Assembly (NCBI GenBank): GCA_003136335.1
Contig: PLEA01000462.1
Coordinates: 167 to 13,684, forward strand
DNA from: Acidobacteriaceae bacterium
GTDB lineage: Bacteria; Acidobacteriota; Terriglobia; Terriglobales; SbA1
Reading direction: 5' to 3'
Length of the DNA stretch: 13,518 nucleotides
Below, piece after piece: positions 7,559 to 13,518 of the stretch (the stretch's first letter is position 1; each line of letters begins with the position of its first letter). The position numbers and the translations under genes were made by a program. The notes under the pieces are model-generated. The model did no database searches. It had not been told where the DNA came from and saw only the letters and a list, made by a program, of their open reading frames with translations.

Positions 7559-8491
7559 ATGATCACTCCTTCCATTCTGCGCGTGCTGCCGCTGACCCTT
7601 CTTCTGTCCACACTGGCAGCCTCGGCGCAAACCCTTGCGGACCGGCTGGGCTACCCTTCCGGCACCAAGCTCATCATTGTTCACGCCGACGATCTGGGAG
7701 AAACCCACGCGGTGAATGCCGCGGCCATAAAAGCTATCGAGGGCGGGACAATCAGTTCCGCCAGTCTGATGGTGTCCTGCCCGTGGTTCCCGGAAATTGC
7801 CGACTACGCCAAATCGCATCCCGACGCAGACTTTGGACTGCACCTCACCTTGACGAGCGAGCGAGTTTACTATCGCTGGGGTCCGGTCGCGCCCACTGAC
7901 CAGGTGCCGAGCCTGGTGGATCAATACGGATATTTCCATCATGACTGGGAAAAGAACGAGCCGGTCAATGCGAAGGAAGTAGAGATTGAACTGCGCGCCC
8001 AGATCGAGCGCGCGCTGGCGATGGGCGTTCATCCCACACATCTGGATTCGCACCAGTACCGGCTGATCATGAGCGGCAAGGAACTATTCGATGTGATGCT
8101 GCGCGTGGCGCGCGCCTACAAGTTGCCGGTGTTCGTTACGCGAGATTGGTTCGCCGCTTATCCCTATCTGCAGACCAGCCTCGGTCCCAACGATATTGTG
8201 CTGGACCATACGGTGACCATTGAACCGGAAATTCCGCCGGAGAAATCGGCAGATTTTTACTTGACCGCGCTAAAGGATCTGAAACCCGGCGTCACCGAGT
8301 TCGTAATCCATCCCGGTTACGATGACGAAGAACTGCGCGCAGCCACCCGGGAACGGTCCACATGGGGGGCGGCCTGGAGGCAGCGCGACTTCGATTTTTT
8401 CACCAGTGATCAGTTCCGCCTGGTTCTGGCTCAACAGAACATCAAACTGATCACCTGGCGAGAACTCGCCCGCGCGGCCGCAGCGAAATAA
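7559..8491 (+). CDS. Exported ChbG/YdjC-family polysaccharide deacetylase-like protein
   Basis: Predicted metal-dependent carbohydrate deacetylase of the ChbG/YdjC/HpnK family, 310 residues, acting on an unknown N-acetylated sugar outside the cytoplasm. Residues 1-23 form a signal peptide (hydrophobic core LPLTLLLSTLAASA, cleavage near SAQ). The mature part has the expected metal/active-site motifs: HADDLG (42-47), GLHLTL (93-98), HLDSHQ (161-166) and EFVIHPGYDDEE (247-258), in family order. Known family members (ChbG on chito-oligosaccharides, HpnK in hopanoid synthesis) are cytoplasmic, so the signal peptide is a point of difference. No Shine-Dalgarno is seen before ATG 7559, but this start gives a well-formed signal peptide. 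The gene stands alone with repeat-rich DNA after it. Family is confident; substrate is not known. Confidence 0.88.
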   Translation: MITPSILRVLPLTLLLSTLAASAQTLADRLGYPSGTKLIIVHADDLGETHAVNAAAIKAIEGGTISSASLMVSCPWFPEIADYAKSHPDADFGLHLTLTSERVYYRWGPVAPTDQVPSLVDQYGYFHHDWEKNEPVNAKEVEIELRAQIERALAMGVHPTHLDSHQYRLIMSGKELFDVMLRVARAYKLPVFVTRDWFAAYPYLQTSLGPNDIVLDHTVTIEPEIPPEKSADFYLTALKDLKPGVTEFVIHPGYDDEELRAATRERSTWGAAWRQRDFDFFTSDQFRLVLAQQNIKLITWRELARAAAAK

Positions 8492-8540
8492 TCTTTTCCA
8501 CTGCCAGGACGAGTATGAACCAAGCGCCGATCTAACCCCT

Positions 8541-8582
8541 TAGCCACAGAGAACACAGAGAACCACAGAGGAATGCTCTGTG
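8541..8582. repeat. CACAGAG-type intergenic repeat with hairpin
   Basis: CACAGAG recurs in degenerate copies (CCACAGAGAACACAGAG, then CCACAGAG). The last copy pairs with CTCTGTG to make a 7-bp hairpin (8564-8570 with 8576-8582). It resembles a dispersed repeat seen in many environmental genomes. It opens the 425-base gene-free spacer 8492-8916. Confidence 0.5.
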
Positions 8583-8640
8583 AAACCGTGTGTCCTCTGG
8601 TTAGGACTCTGTCCCGCGATGCGCGCTCAAAGAAATCCCA

Positions 8641-8685
8641 GCCGCGTAGCGGCGTAAGAATGCAGCCCACGCCGAAAGGCGTGGG
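8641..8685. repeat. Tandem palindromes (GCCGC/GCGGC and GNRA-looped hairpin)
   Basis: GCCGCGTAGCGGC (8641-8653) is a 5-bp palindrome around GTA. CCCACGCC (8666-8673) and GGCGTGGG (8678-8685) form a perfect 8-bp stem closed by a GAAA tetraloop. A degenerate CCCCGAAAAAGGGG block follows near 8708-8721. This looks like a small mobile palindromic repeat of the REP type and not a gene; the apparent 94-codon frame across it (8573-8857) is only repeat read through. Confidence 0.6.
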
Positions 8686-8810
8686 TGACCCATTGAAGAC
8701 GGGGCAACCCCCGAAAAAGGGGCGAAAGACAGCCTGCACGATTGCCATGCGAATCTCTTCGGGTTCAGCATTGCCAAAGCAGTGGTCAGCCTTCCAGCAG
8801 TTCCAACAAC

Positions 8811-8860
8811 ACTTAAGTATTAACTTGACAATATGTCGCGACAGGCGCAATACTTAAGCG
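8811..8860 (+). promoter_or_regulatory. Promoter embedded in an inverted repeat: likely ArsR-type operator
   Basis: TTGACA (8825-8830) and AATACT (8849-8854) are 18 bases apart and make a plausible sigma-70 promoter. CTTAAGTATT (8812-8821) and AATACTTAAG (8849-8858) form a perfect 10-bp inverted repeat that flanks the -35 and covers the -10. The spacer contains a further perfect palindrome, TGTCGCGACA (8834-8843). The ArsR-family regulator at the end of the operon is the natural candidate to bind here and repress its own transcription; that is inference. Confidence 0.65.
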
Positions 8861-8916
8861 TGTACTAAACTAAATGCCCGCTTCCGAAGCAGGCAGAAAG
8901 TTCAGAGGAGAACAAC

Positions 8917-9483
8917 ATGCGCAAATTAGTCGTTTTCAATCATGTGTCGCTGGATGGGTACTTCGTAGACGCGAACGGACAGATGAATTGGGCCAAGGCC
9001 CATAATCAAGATCCAGAGTGGAATGCATTTGTCGCGCAGAACGCAGACAGCGGAGGCACGCTCTTGTTCGGCAGAACCACCTATGATCTGATGACAAGCT
9101 ACTGGCCCACCCCGCTTGCAATGGAGCATGATCCTGTCGTCGCGGAGCGGATGAACAAGCTGCCGAAAGTCGTATTTTCGAGGACGCTCGACAAAGCCTC
9201 GTGGAACAATACGAAGCTGCTCAAGGGCGATTTGGCGGCGGAAGTTCGAAAGCTCAAAAATGAATCCGGCCCCGGCATGGCGATTTTGGGCAGCGGCAGC
9301 ATTGTCTCGCAACTGGCTTCGCAAGGCCTCATCGACGAATATCAAGTCGTGGTCAACCCCATCGTACTGGGTAAGGGGCGGACGATGTTCGACGGTATCA
9401 AAGAAAAAGTGTCGTTGCGGCCAACCAAGACGCGGACCTTCGGCAATGGGAATGTTTATCTGTGTTACGAACCTGCAGCCTGA
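8917..9483 (+). CDS. Dihydrofolate reductase-like (RibD C-terminal domain) protein
   Basis: Small single-domain protein of 188 residues with the DHFR/RibD-C fold, a probable NAD(P)H-dependent reductase of unknown substrate; cytoplasmic, no signal peptide. Visible signatures: N-terminal strand KLVVFNHVSLDGYF (3-16), LLFGRTTYDLM (49-59), KVVFSRTL (84-91), the nucleotide-loop segment GSGSIVSQL (125-133) and NPIVLGKGRTMF (147-158). These are typical of the DHFR-like proteins often annotated beside ArsR and AHSA1 genes, not of true folate-pathway FolA. The Shine-Dalgarno AGAGGAG (8904-8910), 6 bases before ATG, is strong and fixes the start. It is first in a three-gene operon with the AHSA1 protein and ArsR regulator. 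Family confident, function unknown. Confidence 0.88.
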   Translation: MRKLVVFNHVSLDGYFVDANGQMNWAKAHNQDPEWNAFVAQNADSGGTLLFGRTTYDLMTSYWPTPLAMEHDPVVAERMNKLPKVVFSRTLDKASWNNTKLLKGDLAAEVRKLKNESGPGMAILGSGSIVSQLASQGLIDEYQVVVNPIVLGKGRTMFDGIKEKVSLRPTKTRTFGNGNVYLCYEPAA

Positions 9484-9492
9484 ATGAAAACA

Positions 9493-9552
9493 AGCTCTTA
9501 GCTTTTAGCGCTTGGCTGTTAGCTAAGGGCTAAGAGCCAAGAGCCAAGAGCT
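9493..9552. repeat. GCTCTTAGC inverted-repeat cluster between operon genes
   Basis: GCTCTTAGC (9494-9502) is the inverse complement of GCTAAGAGC (9529-9537). Nearby are related words: CTTTTAGC, GTTAGCTAAGGGC and two GAGCCAA copies. This is a low-complexity palindromic insert in the 90-base gap between the DHFR-like and AHSA1 genes. It may fold in mRNA, but the strong Shine-Dalgarno after it is outside the stem. Confidence 0.6.
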
Positions 9553-9573
9553 GATTGGTAAGGGAGGAAAATC

Positions 9574-10029
9574 ATGAAAGAGCGATCCATCACTCACAGC
9601 ACCTTCGTGATTGAGCGCAGTTATCCCACCGCCCCGCAACGCGTGTTCGCTGCGTTCTCCGATCCCGCCAAGAAACGCCGCTGGTTTGCCGGAGATAAGG
9701 ATTTCAAGGCCGAAGAATTTGAAATGGATTTTCGGGTCGGAGGCCGCGAACGCTCCCGCTTTCGCTCGCAAGGCCTCACCTGCACCAACGATACGGTCTA
9801 CCGCGACATTGTGCCCGACCGCCGCATCGTGGTTGCCTACACCATGACCCTGGGCGATCACTGCATCTCCTCCTCCCACGCTACCGTGGAATTCTTGCCA
9901 ACCCAACAGGGAACCGATCTCATCTTCACCGAACAGGCAGCCTTCTTTGAAGGCGCCGATGGTCCTGAAATGCGGGAAGAGGGTTGGCACAAACTCCTCG
10001 AACATCTCGCGAAGGAACTGGCGCACTAA
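9574..10029 (+). CDS. AHSA1-type SRPBCC domain protein
   Basis: Cytoplasmic 151-residue protein of the SRPBCC (START/Bet v1-like) superfamily, AHSA1 subgroup, whose fold makes a hydrophobic ligand cavity. Evidence: FVIERSYPTAPQRVFAAFSD (about 11-30) then KKRRWFAG, the usual opening helix-strand pattern; FRVGGRERSRF in the middle; the C-terminal helix GWHKLLEHLAKEL. Bacterial AHSA1 proteins are very often encoded next to an ArsR-type repressor, as here (23 bases to the next start). Shine-Dalgarno GGGAGGA (about 9562-9568) is strong. The ligand and real function are unknown. It might modulate the regulator or bind a toxic compound, but nothing in the sequence shows that. Confidence 0.88.
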   Translation: MKERSITHSTFVIERSYPTAPQRVFAAFSDPAKKRRWFAGDKDFKAEEFEMDFRVGGRERSRFRSQGLTCTNDTVYRDIVPDRRIVVAYTMTLGDHCISSSHATVEFLPTQQGTDLIFTEQAAFFEGADGPEMREEGWHKLLEHLAKELAH

Positions 10030-10052
10030 TCCCGTTGCACCGAAAGGCCCGC

Positions 10053-10379
10053 ATGCTTAGTCAAAGAGTCCACGTCGACCGCGTCTTCCATGCCCTCGGC
10101 GATCCCACCCGCCGGGCAATTGTTGAAAAACTGAGTGAAGGCCCGATTTCCGTTTCCAGACTGGCGAAGCCTCTCGCCATGACTCTGGCCGCCGTAGTTC
10201 AGCACCTGCAGGTCCTCGAAAAAAGCGGCCTGGTGCATACGCGGAAGATTGGGCGGGTCCGCACCTGCCGCATCGAATCGAATGGCCTAACCCTGGCCGA
10301 ACGCTGGATCGCCGATCGCCGTTCGCTCTGGGAAAGCCGCTTTGATCGCCTGGGAAAGTTGCTTGCCGAGGAAGATTAG
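10053..10379 (+). CDS. ArsR-family winged-helix transcriptional repressor
   Basis: DNA-binding regulator of 108 residues. The core VFHALGDPTRRAIVEKLSEG (11-30) is the ArsR signature helix pair. The helix-turn-helix follows at about 31-58 (SVSRLAKPLAMTLAAVVQHL, then VLEKSGLV), and the wing at about 59-75. The single Cys (C72) and absence of an ELCVCD-type motif argue against a classic metal sensor. It resembles the SdpR-like subgroup linked to AHSA1 proteins. Start chosen at ATG 10053 with AAAGG about 6 bases upstream; a longer frame from 9984 would add 23 unconserved residues overlapping the AHSA1 gene. It is last in the operon; more often the ArsR gene is first. The inverted repeat at 8812-8858 is its likely operator. 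Confidence 0.9.
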   Translation: MLSQRVHVDRVFHALGDPTRRAIVEKLSEGPISVSRLAKPLAMTLAAVVQHLQVLEKSGLVHTRKIGRVRTCRIESNGLTLAERWIADRRSLWESRFDRLGKLLAEED

Positions 10380-10414
10380 GGCCACGGCGCCGGAGGTCTA
10401 TTCCCAAAGTCAAA

Positions 10415-10454
10415 TTCCCCACCCTGTGGCCAAGGACGCGACAAGGGTGGGGAA
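10415..10454. repeat. Long hairpin repeat after the ArsR gene
   Basis: TTCCCCACCCT (10415-10425) and AGGGTGGGGAA (10444-10454) form a perfect 11-bp stem around an 18-base loop. It begins 36 bases after the ArsR stop. No T-run follows, so it is either a weak terminator or, more likely, a dispersed acidobacterial palindrome. The rest of the 10380-10638 spacer holds TGGCCG/CGGCCA half-sites (10514-10519, 10544-10549) and nothing else clear. Confidence 0.6.
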
Positions 10455-10638
10455 CCCTCAAACCCTTCCACGATTCCAAACGGGTGACGCACATCCGCCA
10501 AGATCCAGACCAGTGGCCGATAACCACCACCCTTGGCTGAGGTCGGCCAAATTCATCTCATTCAGCAGTTCCGCCTGTCAAATACGCCTCCGCATTCACT
10601 GAAAACAAACGAGTTGTAGAAAGCTCTGTCCGCTCTCT

Positions 10639-10655
10639 TTGGCATGGCAGTTGCC
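10639..10655 (+). promoter_or_regulatory. Sigma-54 (-24/-12) promoter of the second FecR-DUF6600 gene
   Basis: TTGGCATGGCAGTTGCC matches the sigma-54 consensus TTGGCACG-N4-TTGC at all but one position of the fixed bases. GG (10641-10642) and GC (10653-10654) are exactly 10 bases apart, as required. The predicted start is near 10666, about 59 bases before the ATG at 10725. An NtrC-family activator is encoded at 5636-7006. Spaced half-sites TGGCCG and CGGCCA about 90-130 bases upstream could be an enhancer, which is speculative. Confidence 0.7.
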
Positions 10656-10724
10656 TCTCCTTCAGGGAGGAGCATTCCTATACCTACGCATTGATATCGT
10701 AAGGTCCGGTTCGCAGAGGTGGTT

Positions 10725-13259
10725 ATGAAGAACAGAGTTATAGCAAGTTTGGCAGTCTTAACTTTGGCGCTATCGGGAGCGCTGTCGATCAGCGCGCTGG
10801 CGCAAACGACCGACGAAGGCCCCGCGCCCTCGGATCAACCCAGCGCGCCCATGGAGATCGGCCAGGCGCCGACGCCCGACGCCCAGCCGAGCTATGCCCA
10901 TCCGAATAATGGTCAGCTTGGTTATCCTCAACCTGGCGATGCGCAGCCTTCTGACGCGCAGCCCGATGACGGCCAGCCGAGGGACGCCCAGCCCACCGAG
11001 GCTCAGCCCGGTGGACCGTCGGGTGAAGCTCCGGCGCAGACCGCCCGGGGCGTTGCCCGCATCAGCCTGATTCACGGCGACGTGTCCACACAGCGCGGCG
11101 ACTCCGGCGACTGGTCGGCAGCCACATTGAATCAGCCGGCGATGACGGGCGACAAGGTTTCAACTGGCGACAACGCGCGGACGGAATTGCAACTCGATTT
11201 TGCTAACATCCTTCGCCTGGGACCAAACTCTCAAGCTAACCTCGCCAATCTCACGAAAAGAAATATTCAGATTCAATTGGCCCAGGGCATCGCGACCTTC
11301 TCCGTTTCCAAAGACAGCGAAGCCGAGCCCGAGCTCGATACGCCGAACGTGTCCATTCACCCCGCTCACCATGATGGCGTGTTCCGCGTCGAAGTGCGGC
11401 CTGATGGAGATACGGTCGTGATCGTGCGCGAAGGCGAAGCACAGATCGCCACACCGCAAGGCAGCACCGACGTTCACGCCGGAGAAATGGCCACGGTGCG
11501 CGGCGATGCCGAGTCCGCCCAGTACAAGATCTCCTCAGCTTCCGATCGCGACGATTGGGATCGCTGGAACAGCGATCGCGATCACATGATCCGCAACGCG
11601 AATTCCTGGCACCACACCAATCGCTATTACACCGGAGCGCAGGACCTGGACGCGTACGGTCGCTGGCAGACCGTTCCCGACTATGGCGACGTGTGGGTTC
11701 CGAACGAGCCCGATGGCTGGGTTCCGTATCGCAACGGCAATTGGACTTATCAGCCCTACTATGGCTGGACGTGGGTTGGCTATGAGCCTTGGGGATGGGC
11801 GCCCTATCACTACGGGCGCTGGTTCCCCTACGGCAATGCGTGGGCCTGGTGGCCTGGGCCGGTGTATGCAGGCTACAACCCGTTCTGGTCGCCTGCGTAC
11901 GTGTCGTTCTATGGCTGGGGCGCAGGCTTCGGCTTCGGATTTGGCTACGGCGGTTGGGGCGGCTTTGGCTGGCTTCCGATTGGGCCTGGCGACTGGTTCC
12001 ATCCCTGGTGGGGCGGATATGGCGGGCGGTTCGGCACGGTTGGTTTCCGCGGCGGCTTTAACCGCTACGGTGGCTTCGCGCCGCTGCATAACGGAATGCG
12101 GTTCTCGAATGTCGCCAACCTTCATGACAATCGGATTGGCCGGGCTCTCTCGACGGTGAATGCGGGGCACTTCGGTGCAGGTCGGGTGACGGCCGTAGGG
12201 GCGAGCCGCGCGCAGTTGAGCGGAGCGCGCATGATGGCGGGCAATCTGCCGGTGGTTCCATCTCGCGCCAGCTTGTCGGCGAGCGGACGGGCGGCAGCGC
12301 CATCTACCATGCGTAACGGCGGTTCGCAGCGCTTCGTTGGTTCAGCGCACAACAACGGATCCCGTCCGGGGTCGTTCCAGCAGCAGACCGCAGGTCTGCG
12401 GCAGTCGATGGCGCAGAACCACGTGGGCGCGATTCCGGCTGGCGGTCGAGCGAGCGGAGGCCAATCCGCAGCGGTTCGCGGCACGATGCAGAAGCCGAGC
12501 GCAGGCACCAGTACAAGGGAGACGAACAATTCCGCGAATCGAAATGCGGGCAGTCAGCAGTCGATGCAAAATGAAAACCGCTCATCCATGTCACCGAGCA
12601 GCAGCACTCGTTCCGCAGGTTCCGCAAACATGGGTTCCCGCAGCATGGGTTCGGAAAACGTGGGTTCCAGAAATATGGGATCCGGAAACATGCAGTCGCA
12701 GCGCGGCATGAGCCAGTCTCCCGCTAGCAACGGCGGTGGATTCCGGACTTTCACGCCGCCTTCCAGCAGCCAGGCATCTCGAGGCGGATCTTATAGCGGA
12801 TCGAGCGCGCCTGCGACACGCGGCAGCAGTAGCAGTTACTGGAACCGGACTGCGCCGAGTTCGTCCAGTTCGATGGGTGCGCGCGGCAACAGTTCATACG
12901 CGGGAGCGGGCAGCTACGGGCGTGGATCTTCCTCGCGGCCGCAATTGGATATGCGGCAGCCGATTGTGCGGTCGCCCGGTGGCGGGTACGGCGGATATTC
13001 GCGCGGGGCCAGCCCTGCATATGGCGGCTACGGCGGATATCGCGGGGCGCCGAGCTATGGCGGATCGCGCGGAGCGCCCAGCTACGGCGGCTCACGCGGT
13101 GCACCGAGCTATGGCGGTGGCCGCGCCCCCAGTGGCGGTGGACACTATTCAGCGCCGAGTGGCGGTGGACACTCCTCCGGTGGCGGACACTCTTCCGGCG
13201 GACACTCCAGCGGCGGCGGACATTCTAGCGGCGGAGGACATAGCGGAGGCCATCGCTAA
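10725..13259 (+). CDS. Exported FecR-domain / DUF6600 protein (Gly/Ser/His-rich tail)
   Basis: Large envelope or secreted protein of 844 residues, role unknown, paralogue of the protein at 2167-4110. Signal peptide about 1-27 (ending ISALAQ). A Pro/Gln/Ala linker with degenerate DAQP repeats (about 40-98) precedes a FecR-like domain (about 108-260: GVARISLIHGDVSTQRG, MTGDKVSTGD, LDFANILRLGPNSQ). The DUF6600 region (about 305-428) is very rich in Trp and Tyr, with blocks such as DGWVPYRNGNW, GYEPWGWAPYHYGRW and GNAWAWWPGPVY. The second half is low-complexity: Ser/Arg/Met units like NMGSR (about 630-655), three tandem units of GAPSYGGSR type (about 775-800), then Gly/Ser/His repeats (SSGGGH) to the C-terminus. 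Such a tail could bind metal or surfaces, by inference. Start: ATG 10725 has AGAGG (10715-10719) 5 bases upstream, preferred over GTG 10719. Likely transcribed from the sigma-54 promoter at 10639-10655. Confidence 0.88.
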   Translation: MKNRVIASLAVLTLALSGALSISALAQTTDEGPAPSDQPSAPMEIGQAPTPDAQPSYAHPNNGQLGYPQPGDAQPSDAQPDDGQPRDAQPTEAQPGGPSGEAPAQTARGVARISLIHGDVSTQRGDSGDWSAATLNQPAMTGDKVSTGDNARTELQLDFANILRLGPNSQANLANLTKRNIQIQLAQGIATFSVSKDSEAEPELDTPNVSIHPAHHDGVFRVEVRPDGDTVVIVREGEAQIATPQGSTDVHAGEMATVRGDAESAQYKISSASDRDDWDRWNSDRDHMIRNANSWHHTNRYYTGAQDLDAYGRWQTVPDYGDVWVPNEPDGWVPYRNGNWTYQPYYGWTWVGYEPWGWAPYHYGRWFPYGNAWAWWPGPVYAGYNPFWSPAYVSFYGWGAGFGFGFGYGGWGGFGWLPIGPGDWFHPWWGGYGGRFGTVGFRGGFNRYGGFAPLHNGMRFSNVANLHDNRIGRALSTVNAGHFGAGRVTAVGASRAQLSGARMMAGNLPVVPSRASLSASGRAAAPSTMRNGGSQRFVGSAHNNGSRPGSFQQQTAGLRQSMAQNHVGAIPAGGRASGGQSAAVRGTMQKPSAGTSTRETNNSANRNAGSQQSMQNENRSSMSPSSSTRSAGSANMGSRSMGSENVGSRNMGSGNMQSQRGMSQSPASNGGGFRTFTPPSSSQASRGGSYSGSSAPATRGSSSSYWNRTAPSSSSSMGARGNSSYAGAGSYGRGSSSRPQLDMRQPIVRSPGGGYGGYSRGASPAYGGYGGYRGAPSYGGSRGAPSYGGSRGAPSYGGGRAPSGGGHYSAPSGGGHSSGGGHSSGGHSSGGGHSSGGGHSGGHR

Positions 13260-13335
13260 AAAGCTTGGAGACAATAAGTCTCTGAGGGAAGCAGCAACTT
13301 GAAGTGAATGAAGTTGTTGTAGATGAAGTGAAGAA

Positions 13336-13377
13336 ACAGAGGCGGGAAGGGCGTGCTAAACGGCACGCCCTCTCTGT
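13336..13377 (+). terminator. Intrinsic terminator after the second FecR-DUF6600 gene
   Basis: AGGGCGTGC (13348-13356) pairs perfectly with GCACGCCCT (13363-13371) around a 6-base loop. Outer arms ACAGAG (13336-13341) and CTCTGT (13372-13377) extend it across a one-sided bulge. The T-rich TCTCTGTTGT lies in and after the 3' arm. It sits 76 bases past the stop at 13259, with nothing recognisable between. Confidence 0.65.
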
Positions 13378-13380
13378 TGT

Positions 13381-13518
13381 GTGCCGAGCATGTTCGACAG
13401 CTAGGAGGTGCAAGTCCTCTACCCAACCTGATGGAGGTGAAGGGTTAGCGAAGCGCAAAGGTGAAACAACACTCGTCGCGAGGCGGGGCCTGAAAGAAGC
13501 GTGGAGCAAAGACGCGAG
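13381..13518 (+). mobile_element. Probable group II intron, 5' end (domain I), cut by window edge
   Basis: The last 138 bases are not coding but look structured. They open GTGCC (or GTGTG from 13379), near the GUGYG start of group II introns. They then contain GGAGGTGCAAGTCCTC (a short hairpin typical of domain I), CTACCC...GGGTTAG and AACCT...AGGT pairings, and purine-rich internal loops. The position is directly after an intrinsic terminator stem, the preferred target of class C (IIC) introns. The reverse transcriptase/maturase frame would lie past the right edge. Recognition is from memory of such intron starts, without a search; the exact 5' boundary is uncertain by a few bases. Confidence 0.6.

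Noticed and set aside
8573..8857. 94-codon plus-strand frame
   Set aside because: It is repeats and palindromes read through, and overlaps the operon promoter; no Shine-Dalgarno.
9984..10052. Longer start for the ArsR regulator at 9984
   Set aside because: It would overlap the AHSA1 gene by 46 bases and add residues with no family resemblance; ATG 10053 gives the normal length with AAAGG upstream.
10719..10724. GTG start at 10719 for the second FecR-DUF6600 protein
   Set aside because: AGAGG at 10715-10719 would overlap the GTG itself; ATG 10725 has correct spacing and a clean signal peptide.
13020..13250. Possible CRISPR or tandem DNA array
   Set aside because: Short near-repeats are in frame and encode Gly/Ser/His repeats; there are no unique spacers of constant length.

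Overview
The window looks like chromosomal DNA of a soil Acidobacteriota (Terriglobia/Koribacter-like). The basis is moderately high GC, two large exported FecR-DUF6600 proteins rich in Trp/Tyr/Gly, an NtrC-type two-component pair, and several intergenic palindromes of the kind scattered through acidobacterial genomes. No rRNA, tRNA, CRISPR array or transposase is visible. The phylum call is inference; no marker gene is present.

Layout. 1-1223 (minus): N-terminal two thirds of a long-chain acyl-CoA synthetase running off the left edge. 1376-1936 (plus): an exported peroxiredoxin whose frame is interrupted by one TGA exactly at the catalytic cysteine position, followed by a perfect hairpin. 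I read this as a selenoprotein, the most notable item in the window. 1956-2040: two palindromic repeats. 2167-4110: first FecR-DUF6600 protein, ending at a strong intrinsic terminator. 4276-7006: membrane histidine kinase plus sigma-54-dependent NtrC-family regulator, preceded by an odd tandem repeat of overlapping mini-ORFs. 7118-7447: decayed ParE/RelE-like toxin. 7559-8491: exported ChbG/YdjC-type deacetylase. 8492-8810: repeat-rich spacer. 8811-10379: DHFR-like / AHSA1 / ArsR operon behind a promoter embedded in an inverted repeat. 10380-10724: spacer with a hairpin repeat and a canonical sigma-54 (-24/-12) promoter. 10725-13259: second FecR-DUF6600 protein with a Gly/Ser/His-rich tail. 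13336-13377: terminator hairpin. About 13381 to the right edge: probable 5' end of a group II intron placed directly behind that terminator.

How the parts may work together. The sigma-54 promoter in front of the second FecR-DUF6600 gene and the sigma-54 activator encoded about 3.6 kb upstream suggest, without proving it, that the kinase/regulator pair controls this envelope protein. The ArsR-AHSA1-DHFR set looks like an autoregulated operon. The exported peroxiredoxin and the two FecR-DUF6600 proteins all act outside the cytoplasm, so envelope functions dominate the window.
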